DNA from: Azoarcus sp.
Lineage (GTDB): Bacteria > Pseudomonadota > Gammaproteobacteria > Burkholderiales > Rhodocyclaceae
Direction of reading: 5' to 3'
Assembly (NCBI GenBank): GCA_031274995.1
Contig: JAISPJ010000054.1
Location: 1 to 64,000, forward strand
Length of the DNA stretch: 64,000 bases
The notes beneath the pieces were generated by a model that ran no database searches, was not told where the DNA came from, and saw only the letters and a program-made list of their open reading frames with translations. This document shows positions 42,302 to 51,404 of the stretch, in pieces. The translations under genes and the position numbers were made by a program. Positions within the stretch are counted from its first letter, which is position 1, and each line of letters begins with the position of its first letter.

Positions 42302-43515
42302 TGAATCCTCGGTTTCTAAACGGTCTTGAACGCCTGCTCGCCGAACCGGAATTGGTCCGTGCGCTTGCGGGCCGCCGTGTGGCATTGCTCGCCCATCCCG
42401 CCTCGGTCACGAAAGAACTCGTCCACGCGCTCGACGCGCTGGCGAGCCTGCCGGGTGTGAAACTCTCAGCCGCGTTCGGGCCGCAACATGGATTGCGCGG
42501 CGACAAGCAGGACAACATGATCGAATCGCCCGACTACACGGATTCCGTGTACGGCATTCCCGTGTTCAGCCTCTACGGAGAAGTGCGCCGCCCGAGCGCG
42601 GCGATGATGGAGAGTTTCGATGTCCTGCTGGTCGACCTGCAAGACCTGGGCTGCCGCATCTACACGTTCATCACCACGCTGCGCTACGTCCTTGAGGAAG
42701 CGGCCCGCCACGGCAAATCGGTCTGGGTACTCGACCGCCCAAATCCGGCAGGCCGCCCGGTGGAAGGGCTGCTGCTGCGTCCTGGCTGGGAGAGTTTCGT
42801 CGGAGCGGGCGCGCTGCCGATGCGCCATGGCATGACCTTGGGGGAACTTGGACTTTGGTTCATTGACGCCCTGAGGCTGGATGTCGACTACCGGGTCATT
42901 ACCATGAAAGGCTGGCACCCCGATGAACCGGCGGGCTACGGCTGGCCATCCGACCGCGCATGGGTCAACCCAAGCCCCAACGCTCCCAATCTTTTCATGG
43001 CCCGCGCCTACGCCGGGACGGTCATGCTTGAAGGCACGACACTCTCCGAAGGACGCGGCACGACCCGCCCGCTTGAACTCTTCGGTGCACCGGGACTGGG
43101 CATCCACGCCCTGCTTGCCACGATGCGTGCGCTTGCGCCGCGCTGGCTGGAAGGTTGCCTCCTGCGCGAGTGCTGGTTCGAACCGACTTTCCACAAGCAC
43201 GCCGGACAATTGTGCGCGGGAGCGCAAATCCATGTTGAAAACGGCCACTACGGCCACGACGCCTTCCGTCCGTGGCGGCTGATGGCGCTCGCCTTCAAAG
43301 CTCTGCGCCGGATCGAACCCGGCTATCCATTGTGGCGCGACTTTCCCTACGAATACGAGCATGGCCGTCTGGCGATAGACCTCATCAACGGCAGCCCGCT
43401 TCTGCGCGAATGGGTGGATGACCCCGCTGCGGCCCCGGCGGATTTCGACGCCCTGGCGGCAACGGATGAAACCGCCTGGTGTGAATGCCGCCGCCCATTC
43501 CTGCTTTATTCCTGA
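42301..43515 (+). CDS. DUF1343 protein, NamZ-type exo-beta-N-acetylmuramidase
   Basis: A 404-residue enzyme; members of this family (NamZ) cut MurNAc from the non-reducing end of peptidoglycan fragments. GRRVALLAHPASVTKE, AAFGPQHGLRGDKQDN, PVFSLYG, LLVDLQDLGCRIYTFITTL, VLDRPNPAGRPVEG and LSEGRGTTRPLELFGAPG are the characteristic blocks. No secretion signal is visible, whereas some NamZ proteins are exported, so an intracellular recycling role is possible. It is translationally coupled (TAATG) to the DOMON-like gene upstream. Confidence 0.87.
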   Translation: MNPRFLNGLERLLAEPELVRALAGRRVALLAHPASVTKELVHALDALASLPGVKLSAAFGPQHGLRGDKQDNMIESPDYTDSVYGIPVFSLYGEVRRPSAAMMESFDVLLVDLQDLGCRIYTFITTLRYVLEEAARHGKSVWVLDRPNPAGRPVEGLLLRPGWESFVGAGALPMRHGMTLGELGLWFIDALRLDVDYRVITMKGWHPDEPAGYGWPSDRAWVNPSPNAPNLFMARAYAGTVMLEGTTLSEGRGTTRPLELFGAPGLGIHALLATMRALAPRWLEGCLLRECWFEPTFHKHAGQLCAGAQIHVENGHYGHDAFRPWRLMALAFKALRRIEPGYPLWRDFPYEYEHGRLAIDLINGSPLLREWVDDPAAAPADFDALAATDETAWCECRRPFLLYS

Positions 43516-43572
43516 CCTGACCCCGACCCTGATCTCCCTGATTCCTGCGGAAGCCTTTCCCGGAGCGCAAAC

Positions 43573-44517
43573 ATGACGAAAAACGCCCTCAAGGTATTTG
43601 CCTGCAATTCCAACGAACCGCTTGCGCGCGAAATATGCGGTCGGCTCGGCATACCTTTGTCCCAACTCGAAATCTCGCGCTTCTCCAACGACAACCTGCA
43701 TGTGCAAATCCTGGAAAACGTGCGCGAGCGCGACGTGTTCGTCGTGCAGTCCTTCACCGAGCCGGTGAGCCACCACATCATGGAACTGCTCATTACACTC
43801 GATGCGCTGCGCAGCGCATCGGCCCAGCGCATCACGGCGGTGATTCCCTACTATTCCTACGCGCGCTCGGACAAAAAAGACAAACCCAGGATTTCAATCG
43901 CTGGACGGCTGATGGCCGACATGCTCGTCGCCGCCGGAGCAAACCGCGTGCTGACGATGGATTTGCACGCCGATCAGGTGCATGGTTTTTTCAGTGTGCC
44001 GGTCGATCATCTCACCGCGATTCCGGTCATCGCCGAGCATTTCCGCAACCGCTTCGATCTCTCGAACACGGTCGCGGTGGCAACCGACGCAGGCGGGGCC
44101 AAGCGGGTTGGGCGCTTTTCCGAACGGCTCGGCATTCCGATGGCGATCATCGACAAGCGCCGCATCACTGACACACAGGTCAAACAGAGCCATGTGGTCG
44201 GCGAAGTGAACGGGCGCGACGCGGTGATCTTTGAAGATGAAATTTCCACAGGCGGCACATTGATCTCGACCATCGAAACCCTGCGCGCCGCCGGGGCAAA
44301 AAGCGTCCATGCCGGCGCGGTGCACGGGGTGCTGTGCGGCCCGGCCATCGAACGCCTGCGCGAAGCAAGCGTGGATTCCGTCGTCGTCACCAACACCGTA
44401 CGGGTCACGCCGGAAAAACAAATCGACAAACTCACCACGCTGACCGTCGCCCCGCTCTTTGCCGCAGCCATCGAACGCATCCACAGCGGAGCAAGCGTCG
44501 GTGCGCTGTTTGCGTAA
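43573..44517 (+). CDS. Ribose-phosphate pyrophosphokinase (PRPP synthetase), atypical sequence type
   Basis: Makes PRPP for nucleotide, His and Trp synthesis. The 314-residue protein has [24 protein letters not shown] and [16 protein letters not shown]. coli Prs instead has YARQDRR...PITAK and a DDMIDTGGT loop, so this is a divergent class. The metal-binding HADQVHGFF is present. The usual betaproteobacterial prs stands with ispE, tRNA-Gln, rplY and pth; the context here (DUF1343, ilvD) is different, so a second copy elsewhere is likely. That makes the role of this copy uncertain. The start has a GGAG-like site 10 nt upstream. Confidence 0.87.
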   Translation: MTKNALKVFACNSNEPLAREICGRLGIPLSQLEISRFSNDNLHVQILENVRERDVFVVQSFTEPVSHHIMELLITLDALRSASAQRITAVIPYYSYARSDKKDKPRISIAGRLMADMLVAAGANRVLTMDLHADQVHGFFSVPVDHLTAIPVIAEHFRNRFDLSNTVAVATDAGGAKRVGRFSERLGIPMAIIDKRRITDTQVKQSHVVGEVNGRDAVIFEDEISTGGTLISTIETLRAAGAKSVHAGAVHGVLCGPAIERLREASVDSVVVTNTVRVTPEKQIDKLTTLTVAPLFAAAIERIHSGASVGALFA

Positions 44518-44572
44518 GCAAGCGGAAAACAGGATTAGAATTCACGGTTTTTCTGCCTACCCGGAGCATCCC

Positions 44573-46447
44573 ATGCCCCAATACCGTTCCTGTCTCTCCA
44601 CTTCCGGCCGCAACATGGCAGGCGCGCGCGCGCTGTGGCGCGCCACGGGCATGAAGGACGATGACTTTGGCAAACCGATCATTGCCATTGCCAACAGTTT
44701 CACCCAGTTCGTGCCAGGGCATGTGCACCTGAAAGATCTCGGACAACTGGTCGCGCGCGAGATTGAGGCTGCCGGAGGCGTGGCACGGGAATTCAATACC
44801 ATTGCCATCGATGACGGCATTGCGATGGGACACGGCGGCATGCTCTATTCGCTTCCCTCGCGCGATCTGATCGCCGATTCGGTCGAATACATGGCCAACG
44901 CCCACACCGCCGACGCGCTGGTTTGCATCTCGAACTGCGACAAGATCACGCCGGGCATGCTGATGGCGGCCCTGAGGCTGAACATCCCGGCCATTTTCGT
45001 CTCCGGCGGCCCGATGGAAGCGGGCAAGCTCAAGTGGGAGGCAAAAACGATGTCGCTCGATCTCATCGACGCGATGATTAAGGCAGCGGACAAAAACTGT
45101 TCGGATGATGAGATCGCCGCGGTCGAACGTGCTGCCTGCCCAACCTGCGGTTCGTGCTCAGGCATGTTTACCGCCAACTCGATGAACTGCCTTACCGAAG
45201 CATTGGGCCTGTCCCTGCCGGGAAACGGCACGCTGGTGGCGACCCATGCCGACCGCGCGGGGCTTTTCCGCGAAGCCGGGCGGCGCATCGTCGACATGGC
45301 GAAAAGGTATTACGAACAGGGCGACGATTCAGTGTTGCCGCGCTCGATTGCCCGCCTCGAAGCGTTTGAGAACGCGATGAGCCTCGATGTGGCAATGGGC
45401 GGCTCGACCAACACTGTCCTGCACCTGCTCGCCGCCGCGCGCGAAGCCGGAGTAAATTTCACCATGAAGGACATCGACCGCCTGTCGCGCCATGTACCCT
45501 GCTTGTGCAAGGTTGCCCCGTCGGTGAACGACGTTCATCTCGAAGACGTCCACCGCGCCGGCGGCGTAATGGGCATTCTCGGAGAACTCGACCGGGCCGG
45601 GCTTCTCCACCACAATGTCCCCACTGTGCACAGCCGCACGCTTGGCGAAGCGCTCGCGCGTTGGGACGTGATGCGCTCGCCCGATGAAACCGTCTCCGGT
45701 TTATACCGCGCCGCGCCCGGCGGCGTACCAAGCCTGGAAGCCTTCAGCCAGGACAAACGCTGGCCCCGGCTCGATCTCGACCGCGTGGGCGGGGTGATCC
45801 GTGACCGCGCCCACGCCTTCAGCCAAGACGGCGGGCTGGCGGTATTGTTTGGCAACATTGCCGAAAAGGGGTGCATCGTCAAGACAGCCGGGGTCGACGA
45901 ATCCATCTGGAAATTTTCCGGTACGGCAAAAGTTTTCGAGAGCCAGGAAGACGCCGTCGACGGTATCCTCGGCAACATGGTGCAGGCAGGCGACGTGGTC
46001 GTTATCCGTTACGAAGGACCCAAAGGGGGGCCTGGCATGCAGGAAATGCTCTACCCGACGAGTTATCTCAAATCGCGCGGCCTCGGCAAACAATGCGCGC
46101 TCCTCACCGATGGGCGTTTCTCCGGCGGAACCTCGGGGCTGTCCATCGGCCACGCCTCGCCGGAAGCCGCCTGCGGCGGCGCGATCGCCCTGATCGAGAA
46201 CGGCGATGTCATCGAGATCGACATTCCTGGGCGCAGCATCCGCCTGGCGGTTTCCGATGCAGAACTCGCCCGCCGCAAAGCGGCGATGCAGGCACGGGGC
46301 AACGCGGCATGGAAACCTGCCGGGCGCAAACGCCCCGTCTCGGCGGCGCTCCAAGCTTACGCGGCGCTCACCACTTCGGCGGACACTGGCGCGGTGCGCG
46401 ATGTCACCCAAACGCAAGGCTACAGGGAAGCTGAAAATGGACGCTGA
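44573..46447 (+). CDS. ilvD: Dihydroxy-acid dehydratase IlvD
   Basis: Fe-S enzyme of valine, leucine and isoleucine synthesis. The 624-residue product has [14 protein letters not shown], the cluster cysteines in [11 protein letters not shown] (about residue 122) and [18 protein letters not shown] (about 188-205), and the C-terminal [15 protein letters not shown] and [18 protein letters not shown]. The ATG at 44573 has a GGAG site; the upstream extension has no family character. It is preceded by the PRPP synthetase gene and overlaps the next small gene by 11 bp. Confidence 0.98.
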   Translation: MPQYRSCLSTSGRNMAGARALWRATGMKDDDFGKPIIAIANSFTQFVPGHVHLKDLGQLVAREIEAAGGVAREFNTIAIDDGIAMGHGGMLYSLPSRDLIADSVEYMANAHTADALVCISNCDKITPGMLMAALRLNIPAIFVSGGPMEAGKLKWEAKTMSLDLIDAMIKAADKNCSDDEIAAVERAACPTCGSCSGMFTANSMNCLTEALGLSLPGNGTLVATHADRAGLFREAGRRIVDMAKRYYEQGDDSVLPRSIARLEAFENAMSLDVAMGGSTNTVLHLLAAAREAGVNFTMKDIDRLSRHVPCLCKVAPSVNDVHLEDVHRAGGVMGILGELDRAGLLHHNVPTVHSRTLGEALARWDVMRSPDETVSGLYRAAPGGVPSLEAFSQDKRWPRLDLDRVGGVIRDRAHAFSQDGGLAVLFGNIAEKGCIVKTAGVDESIWKFSGTAKVFESQEDAVDGILGNMVQAGDVVVIRYEGPKGGPGMQEMLYPTSYLKSRGLGKQCALLTDGRFSGGTSGLSIGHASPEAACGGAIALIENGDVIEIDIPGRSIRLAVSDAELARRKAAMQARGNAAWKPAGRKRPVSAALQAYAALTTSADTGAVRDVTQTQGYREAENGR

Positions 46448-46628
46448 ACTCAACCGCCTCGAAGCGCAGATCGAACAACTCATCAGCATGTACGCGGCGC
46501 TCCGTAACGAAAACCGCGAATTGCGCGCGCACCAATCCCGGCTCGAAGCCGAAAACCGCCTGCTTGCGAGCAAAATCGGCCTTGCCACCGAAAAGCTCGA
46601 AGCAGCGCTTGTCAAACTGCCGCAATAA
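46437..46628 (+). CDS. ZapB-like small coiled-coil protein (TIGR02449-type)
   Basis: 63 residues forming almost one continuous heptad coiled coil: [21 protein letters not shown] and [24 protein letters not shown]. The size and the location directly upstream of zapA match the TIGR02449 group, described as ZapB-like division proteins. The ATG at 46437 lies inside the ilvD 3' end and has AGGGAAG 6-8 nt upstream, which decides this start over an earlier in-frame one. Coupled translation with zapA (13 bp downstream) suggests a ZapA partner. Confidence 0.8.
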   Translation: MDAELNRLEAQIEQLISMYAALRNENRELRAHQSRLEAENRLLASKIGLATEKLEAALVKLPQ

Positions 46629-46641
46629 GGAGGAGGCCGCA

Positions 46642-46947
46642 ATGAAAGAGTCCGAAACGCTCGACATCAGCCTTCTGGGCAAGGAATACCACGTCGCGTG
46701 CACTCCACGCGAGCGTGAGAGCCTGCTCGAGGCGGTGGCTTACCTTGGACAGCGGCTGGATGAGACGGCCAAAAAAACGCGCACGGGCAACGAAACTCTG
46801 GCAGTGATGACGGCGCTCAATATTGCTCACGAATTTCTGCAACTTCTACACGGTCGCGGGTTTGACTTACCAACCTTGAAGCGTAGAATCGACCATATGC
46901 AAACGCGCATCGAAGGCGTGCTGGCTCAACAGGAAAAGCTCTTCTGA
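46642..46947 (+). CDS. zapA: Cell division protein ZapA
   Basis: 101 residues. ZapA bundles FtsZ filaments and promotes Z-ring formation. LDISLLGKEYHVACTPRERESLLEAVAYL is the conserved N-terminal FtsZ-binding half; NETLAVMTALNIAHEFLQLL starts the coiled-coil half that tetramerises. A very strong ribosome site AAGGAGGAGG precedes the ATG. It is followed directly by the 6S RNA locus, as in many beta- and gammaproteobacteria. Confidence 0.93.
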   Translation: MKESETLDISLLGKEYHVACTPRERESLLEAVAYLGQRLDETAKKTRTGNETLAVMTALNIAHEFLQLLHGRGFDLPTLKRRIDHMQTRIEGVLAQQEKLF

Positions 46948-46984
46948 AGTCCCTCGGGTCTCACGGCAAAATTTGCGCAAGGAC

Positions 46985-47160
46985 AATCCCCTGCGGTGTT
47001 CGTGAAAGCCGTGAGTTCCATGAGCCAATGTAGGAGAACGGTTGCTGACTGTAGAACGCCGGTGTGCGCGCCCCACGCGGGTGAGCCTGAAGCGAAAGGA
47101 AGGTGACCCCCTGAGCCACAGGTTCAGGATAGACCGGCAAAACGGCATCTGCGGGGGACC
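46985..47160 (+). ncRNA. ssrS: 6S RNA
   Basis: No protein is encoded here. The ends pair as a 6S closing stem: TCCCC at 46987-46991, then TGC and GGTG, against CATC, TGC/GCG and GGGGA ending near 47158, with one bulged U; E. coli 6S has the comparable GAGATG/CATCTC stem. The TGCGGTGTTCG 5' segment and the GGCATCTGC 3' segment resemble 6S ends as I know them. Length (about 176 nt) and place after zapA also agree. 6S RNA sequesters sigma-70 RNA polymerase in stationary phase. The exact ends are estimates. Confidence 0.8.
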
Positions 47161-47163
47161 AAA

Positions 47164-47196
47164 AAAGAAGCGCGGCACAGCCGCGCTTCTTTCTTT
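47164..47196 (+). terminator. Intrinsic terminator downstream of 6S RNA
   Basis: AAAGAAGCGCGGC (47164-47176), loop ACA, GCCGCGCTTCTTT (47180-47192), then CTTT. A 13-bp perfect stem. Confidence 0.85.
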
Positions 47197-47242
47197 AGCA
47201 TTCACTGCCGCGCATATGCTGTCAAACTAGGACTCTTTTTCG

Positions 47243-48049
47243 ATGACGTTCGACTTCTGGTGGCTTGCCTATCCTCCGCTCGGCCTTGTGGTAGGCTTTC
47301 TTGCCGGACTGCTTGGTATAGGCGGCGGCAGCATCCTGGTCCCGATACTGGTCACTTTGTTCCTTGCCCAGGGATTCCCGCACGAACAGGTGCTCCACAT
47401 GGCGCTTGGCACCTCGATGGCGACCATCCTGCTGACCTCGGTCTCCAGCCTGCGCGCGCACCACGCGCGGGGCGCGGTGAACTGGGAAATTATCCGGCGA
47501 ATCACGCCGGGTATTCTCGCGGGCACCTTTTTCGGCACATTCATCGCCTCGCGCCTCGACACCGTGCCGCTGGCGGTGTTCTTTGCCTGTTTCCTGTGCT
47601 TCGTCTCCAGCCAGATGCTGTTCAACGTCAAACCGAAACCTTCGCGCGAATTGCCGGGCCGCATCGGCATGAGCGCCACAGGGCTGTTCATCGGCCTCAT
47701 CTCGGCGCTGGTAGCCATCGGCGGCGGTTCGCTTTCCGTGCCCTTCATGGTCTGGTGCAACGTTGGGGCACTGCGCGCTATCGGCACCTCGGCGGCCATC
47801 GGTTTTCCCATCGCGCTGGCGGGCACGACCGGCTATCTCGTCAACGGATGGGCGGAAGGGGGCATGCCGCCTCATACCCTTGGCTACATCTATTTGCCCG
47901 CCCTGGTGCTGATTGGCGTGGTCAGCGCACTCACGGCGCCTCTCGGCGCAGCCTGCGCCCATCGAATACCGGTGGCAACACTGAGAAAAATTTTCGCGGG
48001 GATGCTGATCCTGCTCGCGCTCAAAATGCTGCACGGCGTTTTTGCCTGA
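47243..48049 (+). CDS. TauE/SafE family membrane permease
   Basis: 268 residues with about eight hydrophobic helices. The two internally related halves each carry the family motif: GLVVGFLAGLLGIGGGSILVP near the start and LISALVAIGGGSLSVPFMVW in the middle. TauE/SafE proteins export or import sulfite, sulfoacetate or other organic anions; the substrate here cannot be told. In many proteobacteria ygfA (5-formyl-THF cyclo-ligase) follows 6S RNA; here this permease does. An MBL hydrolase follows after 60 bp. Confidence 0.88.
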   Translation: MTFDFWWLAYPPLGLVVGFLAGLLGIGGGSILVPILVTLFLAQGFPHEQVLHMALGTSMATILLTSVSSLRAHHARGAVNWEIIRRITPGILAGTFFGTFIASRLDTVPLAVFFACFLCFVSSQMLFNVKPKPSRELPGRIGMSATGLFIGLISALVAIGGGSLSVPFMVWCNVGALRAIGTSAAIGFPIALAGTTGYLVNGWAEGGMPPHTLGYIYLPALVLIGVVSALTAPLGAACAHRIPVATLRKIFAGMLILLALKMLHGVFA

Positions 48050-48109
48050 GCGCCACGCCGAGTAGCGTTATCATGGGCGTTTCTTCGCTTTCTCCCCGGG
48101 CATCGCGCC

Positions 48110-48766
48110 ATGATCGACTTCCGCATTCTTCCCGTCACCTCGTTCCAGCAAAACTGCACCCTGTTATGGTGCGAAAAAACCCGCAAGGCGGCGGTGATCG
48201 ACCCCGGCGGCGACGTCGGCCGCATCCGTGCCGCCATTGATAAACTCGGGATCACGGTTGAACGCATTCTGCTCACCCACGGGCACATCGACCACGTCGG
48301 CGGCGCACAGGATCTGGCCAAGGCCCTTTCCCCTTCAGTACCCATCGAAGGGCCACACCGGGAAGATGCCTTTTTAATGGAAGGCGACTATCTTCCACAG
48401 CAGTGCATCATGTTTGGCTTACCGCAAACCGAAGGTTTCACGCCATCACGCTGGTTCGATGACGGCGACGAAGCACGCATTGGCATGGAGACCCTGCAAG
48501 TCCTACACACGCCAGGACACACGCCGGGGCATGTCGTGTACTTCCATGCCGGAGCCAGACTGGCACTGGTAGGCGATGTTCTGTTCGCTGGATCGATCGG
48601 GCGCACCGATTTCCCGCGCGGCGACCATCGCACCCTGATCCGCTCCATCCGCGAGCATTTGTTCCCGCTTGGCGACGATGTGAACTTCATCCCCGGACAC
48701 GGGCCGATGTCGCGTTTCGGCGACGAACGGGCGCACAACCCTTACGTCGGCGACAACCCTGTTTGA
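48110..48766 (+). CDS. MBL-fold hydrolase, glyoxalase II-like (YcbL type)
   Basis: 218 residues. FRILPVTSFQQNCTLLWCEKTRKAAVIDPGGD, LLTHGHIDHVGGAQ (metal site near residue 57), VLHTPGHTPGHVVYF, LVGDVLFAGSIGRTDFPRGD and FIPGHGP are the signature of small glyoxalase-II-like enzymes such as YcbL. Activity towards S-lactoylglutathione-type thioesters is possible, but the long C-terminal helical domain of GloB is absent, so the natural substrate is uncertain. Possibly co-transcribed with the TauE/SafE gene. Confidence 0.88.
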   Translation: MIDFRILPVTSFQQNCTLLWCEKTRKAAVIDPGGDVGRIRAAIDKLGITVERILLTHGHIDHVGGAQDLAKALSPSVPIEGPHREDAFLMEGDYLPQQCIMFGLPQTEGFTPSRWFDDGDEARIGMETLQVLHTPGHTPGHVVYFHAGARLALVGDVLFAGSIGRTDFPRGDHRTLIRSIREHLFPLGDDVNFIPGHGPMSRFGDERAHNPYVGDNPV

Positions 48767-48866
48767 GAGACTTGCCCGAGACGGTTATTTGTTGTTTTAA
48801 AGGGGAATATTGCCGAAAAGCCAGTAAAATATTTACTTTTTGGAACGTATCCGTTAATATTTAACA

Positions 48867-49742
48867 ATGCGTTACTGTCACTGTTCCTTTTTACTGGGCC
48901 TTTCGTTGTTAGCCCCTTTGGGCGCGGATGCCACAGTGTCCAAAACCCAAGACAACGTGGCACAAGCGGGTGTTGCGCGTTCTGAAAGCGCCCGGGGTTC
49001 CGTCGCCATTGCGCGCGCTGTCCGTAGCGGCCCGGTGTTCGGCCTCGTGGCCATTGCGGCATTTACCTCCACGCGCGCTGCCCGTGACCCGGTTCCCGTA
49101 TTTACGCCGACCGAGCTTTCCAACCACGCACCGATCGCTATCGCCGCCGCTGCCAACACCCTGCTGAATACGGCCAAAACCACGTCCAACAACGCGGCTT
49201 TGCTACAAGTCGTCGAAACCTCTTACGCTGCGGCGATCTCCTCCGGCAACAAATCGGGACTGAGCGGGCTGTCGGCTGTCAGGCATTTGCCAAGTGCCTC
49301 TGCCGTACAGAAGCTGCTTGGCGAAGGCTTCATGTATCTCGGCGTGCCTTATCGCTGGGGGGGGACCTCCCCGATCACCGGGATGGATTGCAGCGGCCTC
49401 GTGCAAATTGTCTTCCATAACGCCGTGGGGATTGATCTGCCGCGCACCGCACTCGAACAGGCCGGGCAAGGCAACCGGGTCAGTGTGCGCGAACTCAGGC
49501 CGGGCGATCTGATCTTTTTCAATACCATCGGTGAGAATATTTCCCACGTCGGCATCTATGTTGGCAACGGCAAGTTTCTGCATGCCCCCGCCACGGGCAA
49601 ACTCGTGCGCATCGACAAGCTCTATACCAAATTCTGGGCGCAGCGTTATGTCACGGCTCGCCGCATGATAAACGATGCCGAGGGTTCGACCCGGCTTGCT
49701 GCCGCGCTCGCCACGGCAGCGGCGATCTCCTCCTCTGAATAA
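48867..49742 (+). CDS. NlpC/P60 (C40) peptidoglycan endopeptidase, secreted
   Basis: 291 residues. A signal peptide is likely (residues 1-22, LLGLSLLAPLGADA). A low-complexity Ala/Ser/Thr-rich region (about 25-135) precedes an NlpC/P60 domain (about 150-265): the catalytic Cys is in MDCSGLVQ (about 174), the His in SHVGIYVGNG (about 225), with FLHAP as the third position. The enzyme should cut peptide stems in the periplasm. The tail is Ala-rich. An AGTAAA/TTTACT inverted repeat lies 30 bp before the ATG, with an AT-rich leader. Confidence 0.87.
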   Translation: MRYCHCSFLLGLSLLAPLGADATVSKTQDNVAQAGVARSESARGSVAIARAVRSGPVFGLVAIAAFTSTRAARDPVPVFTPTELSNHAPIAIAAAANTLLNTAKTTSNNAALLQVVETSYAAAISSGNKSGLSGLSAVRHLPSASAVQKLLGEGFMYLGVPYRWGGTSPITGMDCSGLVQIVFHNAVGIDLPRTALEQAGQGNRVSVRELRPGDLIFFNTIGENISHVGIYVGNGKFLHAPATGKLVRIDKLYTKFWAQRYVTARRMINDAEGSTRLAAALATAAAISSSE

Positions 49743-49864
49743 AAGAAGCTCTAAATGGAGCACGGCGACGCTGGCAGAGCGCGCAATTCATGGTGATTGT
49801 CCGTTCGCTGCCCATCCGTGGGAAATCCCGCTACACCCTCGCCGAAATTCTGTAACACTAAAGC

Positions 49865-50599
49865 ATGGCTTCGCGCACGATTCCCTGGCTCAACGATTTA
49901 GCCGATTTTCCAGACGTTGCCACAGCCCTGGAAGAACCCAACGGCCTGGTTGCTGCCGGGGGTATGCTTTCGCCCGAGTGGTTGCTTGCCGCTTATCGGC
50001 GCGGGCTTTTCCCGTGGTTCAGCGAAGGCGACCCCATTTTGTGGTGGAGCCCCGATCCGCGCCTCGTTCTCTTTCCGCATGAAATTCGCATTCGCCGCTC
50101 GCTGCGCCGGGTCTTGCGGCAACATCGTTTCGAAGTGCGGGTCGATACCGATTTCCCCGCTGTCATCGCCGCATGCGCCGCACCGCGCGAACCAGACGGT
50201 GGAACCTGGATTATCCCGGCCATGCAGGCCGCCTACTGCCGGATGTTTGAACTTGGTTATGCCCACAGCGTTGAATGCCGTCTCGCAGGCCGCCTGGTAG
50301 GCGGACTTTACGGAATGCCGCTCGGCCGCGTGTTTTTTGGTGAATCCATGTTTTCGCTCGAAACCGACGCTTCAAAAGTTGCGCTTGTTCATTTGGCCAG
50401 GCTGCTCATGACAAAAAATTTCGCCGTAATCGACTGTCAGATGAGTACCGCGCACTTGCGGTCGATGGGCGCGCGGGAAATCCCCCGTGATGAGTTTTGC
50501 GCCGGACTTGAACGCTGGACAGCCGCAATCGAACCGCCCCGGCGCTGGCCCGCCGATCTGGCCGCATCAATTGACTGGAACGAAGCCGCCGCAGTCTGA
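49865..50599 (+). CDS. aat: Leucyl/phenylalanyl-tRNA-protein transferase Aat
   Basis: Adds Leu or Phe to N-terminal Lys/Arg of proteins, marking them for ClpS-ClpAP degradation. The 244-residue product has the family blocks [81 protein letters not shown] and [26 protein letters not shown]. It is followed after 7 bp by bpt, a second N-degron transferase, so both act on one operon's mRNA. Confidence 0.97.
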   Translation: MASRTIPWLNDLADFPDVATALEEPNGLVAAGGMLSPEWLLAAYRRGLFPWFSEGDPILWWSPDPRLVLFPHEIRIRRSLRRVLRQHRFEVRVDTDFPAVIAACAAPREPDGGTWIIPAMQAAYCRMFELGYAHSVECRLAGRLVGGLYGMPLGRVFFGESMFSLETDASKVALVHLARLLMTKNFAVIDCQMSTAHLRSMGAREIPRDEFCAGLERWTAAIEPPRRWPADLAASIDWNEAAAV

Positions 50600-50606
50600 G
50601 ATATCC

Positions 50607-51404
50607 ATGCGCCAGCACGACAATTTTTCCCCGATCCATTTCTACGCCACCGCGCCGTACACCTGTTCCTACCTGCCGGAGCGCACCGCGCGCTCGCAAG
50701 TCGCGCTGGCCAAAGTCATCGAGACACCCGGCCCGCTCCCCGAAACCGACCTGAACACCGACCTCGGAGCCGCTTACAGCGCATTGCTCGTACAACATGG
50801 TTTTCGGCGTAGCGGTACATTCATCTACCGTCCGCATTGCGACGATTGCCACGCCTGTGTGCCGGTACGCCTGCCCGTTGAGCGGTTTATCCCGGATCGC
50901 AGCCAGCGCCGTGCCATGCGTTGCCACGCCGATCTTGTTACCCGTGTCCGCCCTCCCGCGTACAGCGAGGAACACTTCCTTCTCTACCAGCGTTACCTGC
51001 GCGCGCGCCACCCCCAGGGCGGCATGGACGAAGACAGCCGCGAGCAATATCAGCAGTTTCTGCTGCAAAGCCCGGTCGAGACTTTTTTCGTTGAATTCCG
51101 CAGTGGCAACGCCCTGCGCATGGTTTGCGTCATCGACAGGCTGGACGATGGTTTTTCCAGCGTCTACACCTTTTTTGATCCCGGCTTACCGCACGCTTCA
51201 CTCGGAACCTATGCCGTGTTGTGGCAGATCGAAGCCTGCCGCCAAGCGCGCCTGCCCCGCCTGTACCTCGGTTACTGGATCGGGGAAAGCCATAAGATGG
51301 CCTACAAGGCCCGTTTTCGTCCCATCGAGTGCTACCGGGAAGGGTACTGGCGTGAAATTGAACCCGGCGAGCCCATCGAACCCATCGACTCCTCGCCGCG
51401 TTAG
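50607..51404 (+). CDS. bpt: Leucyl-tRNA-protein transferase Bpt (for N-terminal Asp/Glu)
   Basis: 265 residues, related to eukaryotic arginyltransferase. Bacterial Bpt adds Leu to N-terminal Asp or Glu. [51 protein letters not shown] (Cys pair near residue 77) and [22 protein letters not shown] are characteristic. The ATG at 50607 was chosen because the conserved text starts there; a longer frame overlaps aat. Its TAG stop overlaps the TAA stop of ppsA on the other strand (TTAG). Confidence 0.95.
   Translation: MRQHDNFSPIHFYATAPYTCSYLPERTARSQVALAKVIETPGPLPETDLNTDLGAAYSALLVQHGFRRSGTFIYRPHCDDCHACVPVRLPVERFIPDRSQRRAMRCHADLVTRVRPPAYSEEHFLLYQRYLRARHPQGGMDEDSREQYQQFLLQSPVETFFVEFRSGNALRMVCVIDRLDDGFSSVYTFFDPGLPHASLGTYAVLWQIEACRQARLPRLYLGYWIGESHKMAYKARFRPIECYREGYWREIEPGEPIEPIDSSPR

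Noticed and set aside
42466..43776. Long open frame on the minus strand across the DUF1343 gene and the start of the PRPP synthetase gene
   Set aside because: It spans two clear genes on the other strand and shows no domain of its own.
49790..49855. 21-codon open frame between the NlpC/P60 gene and aat
   Set aside because: No ribosome site and no family; too short to support as a gene or leader peptide.
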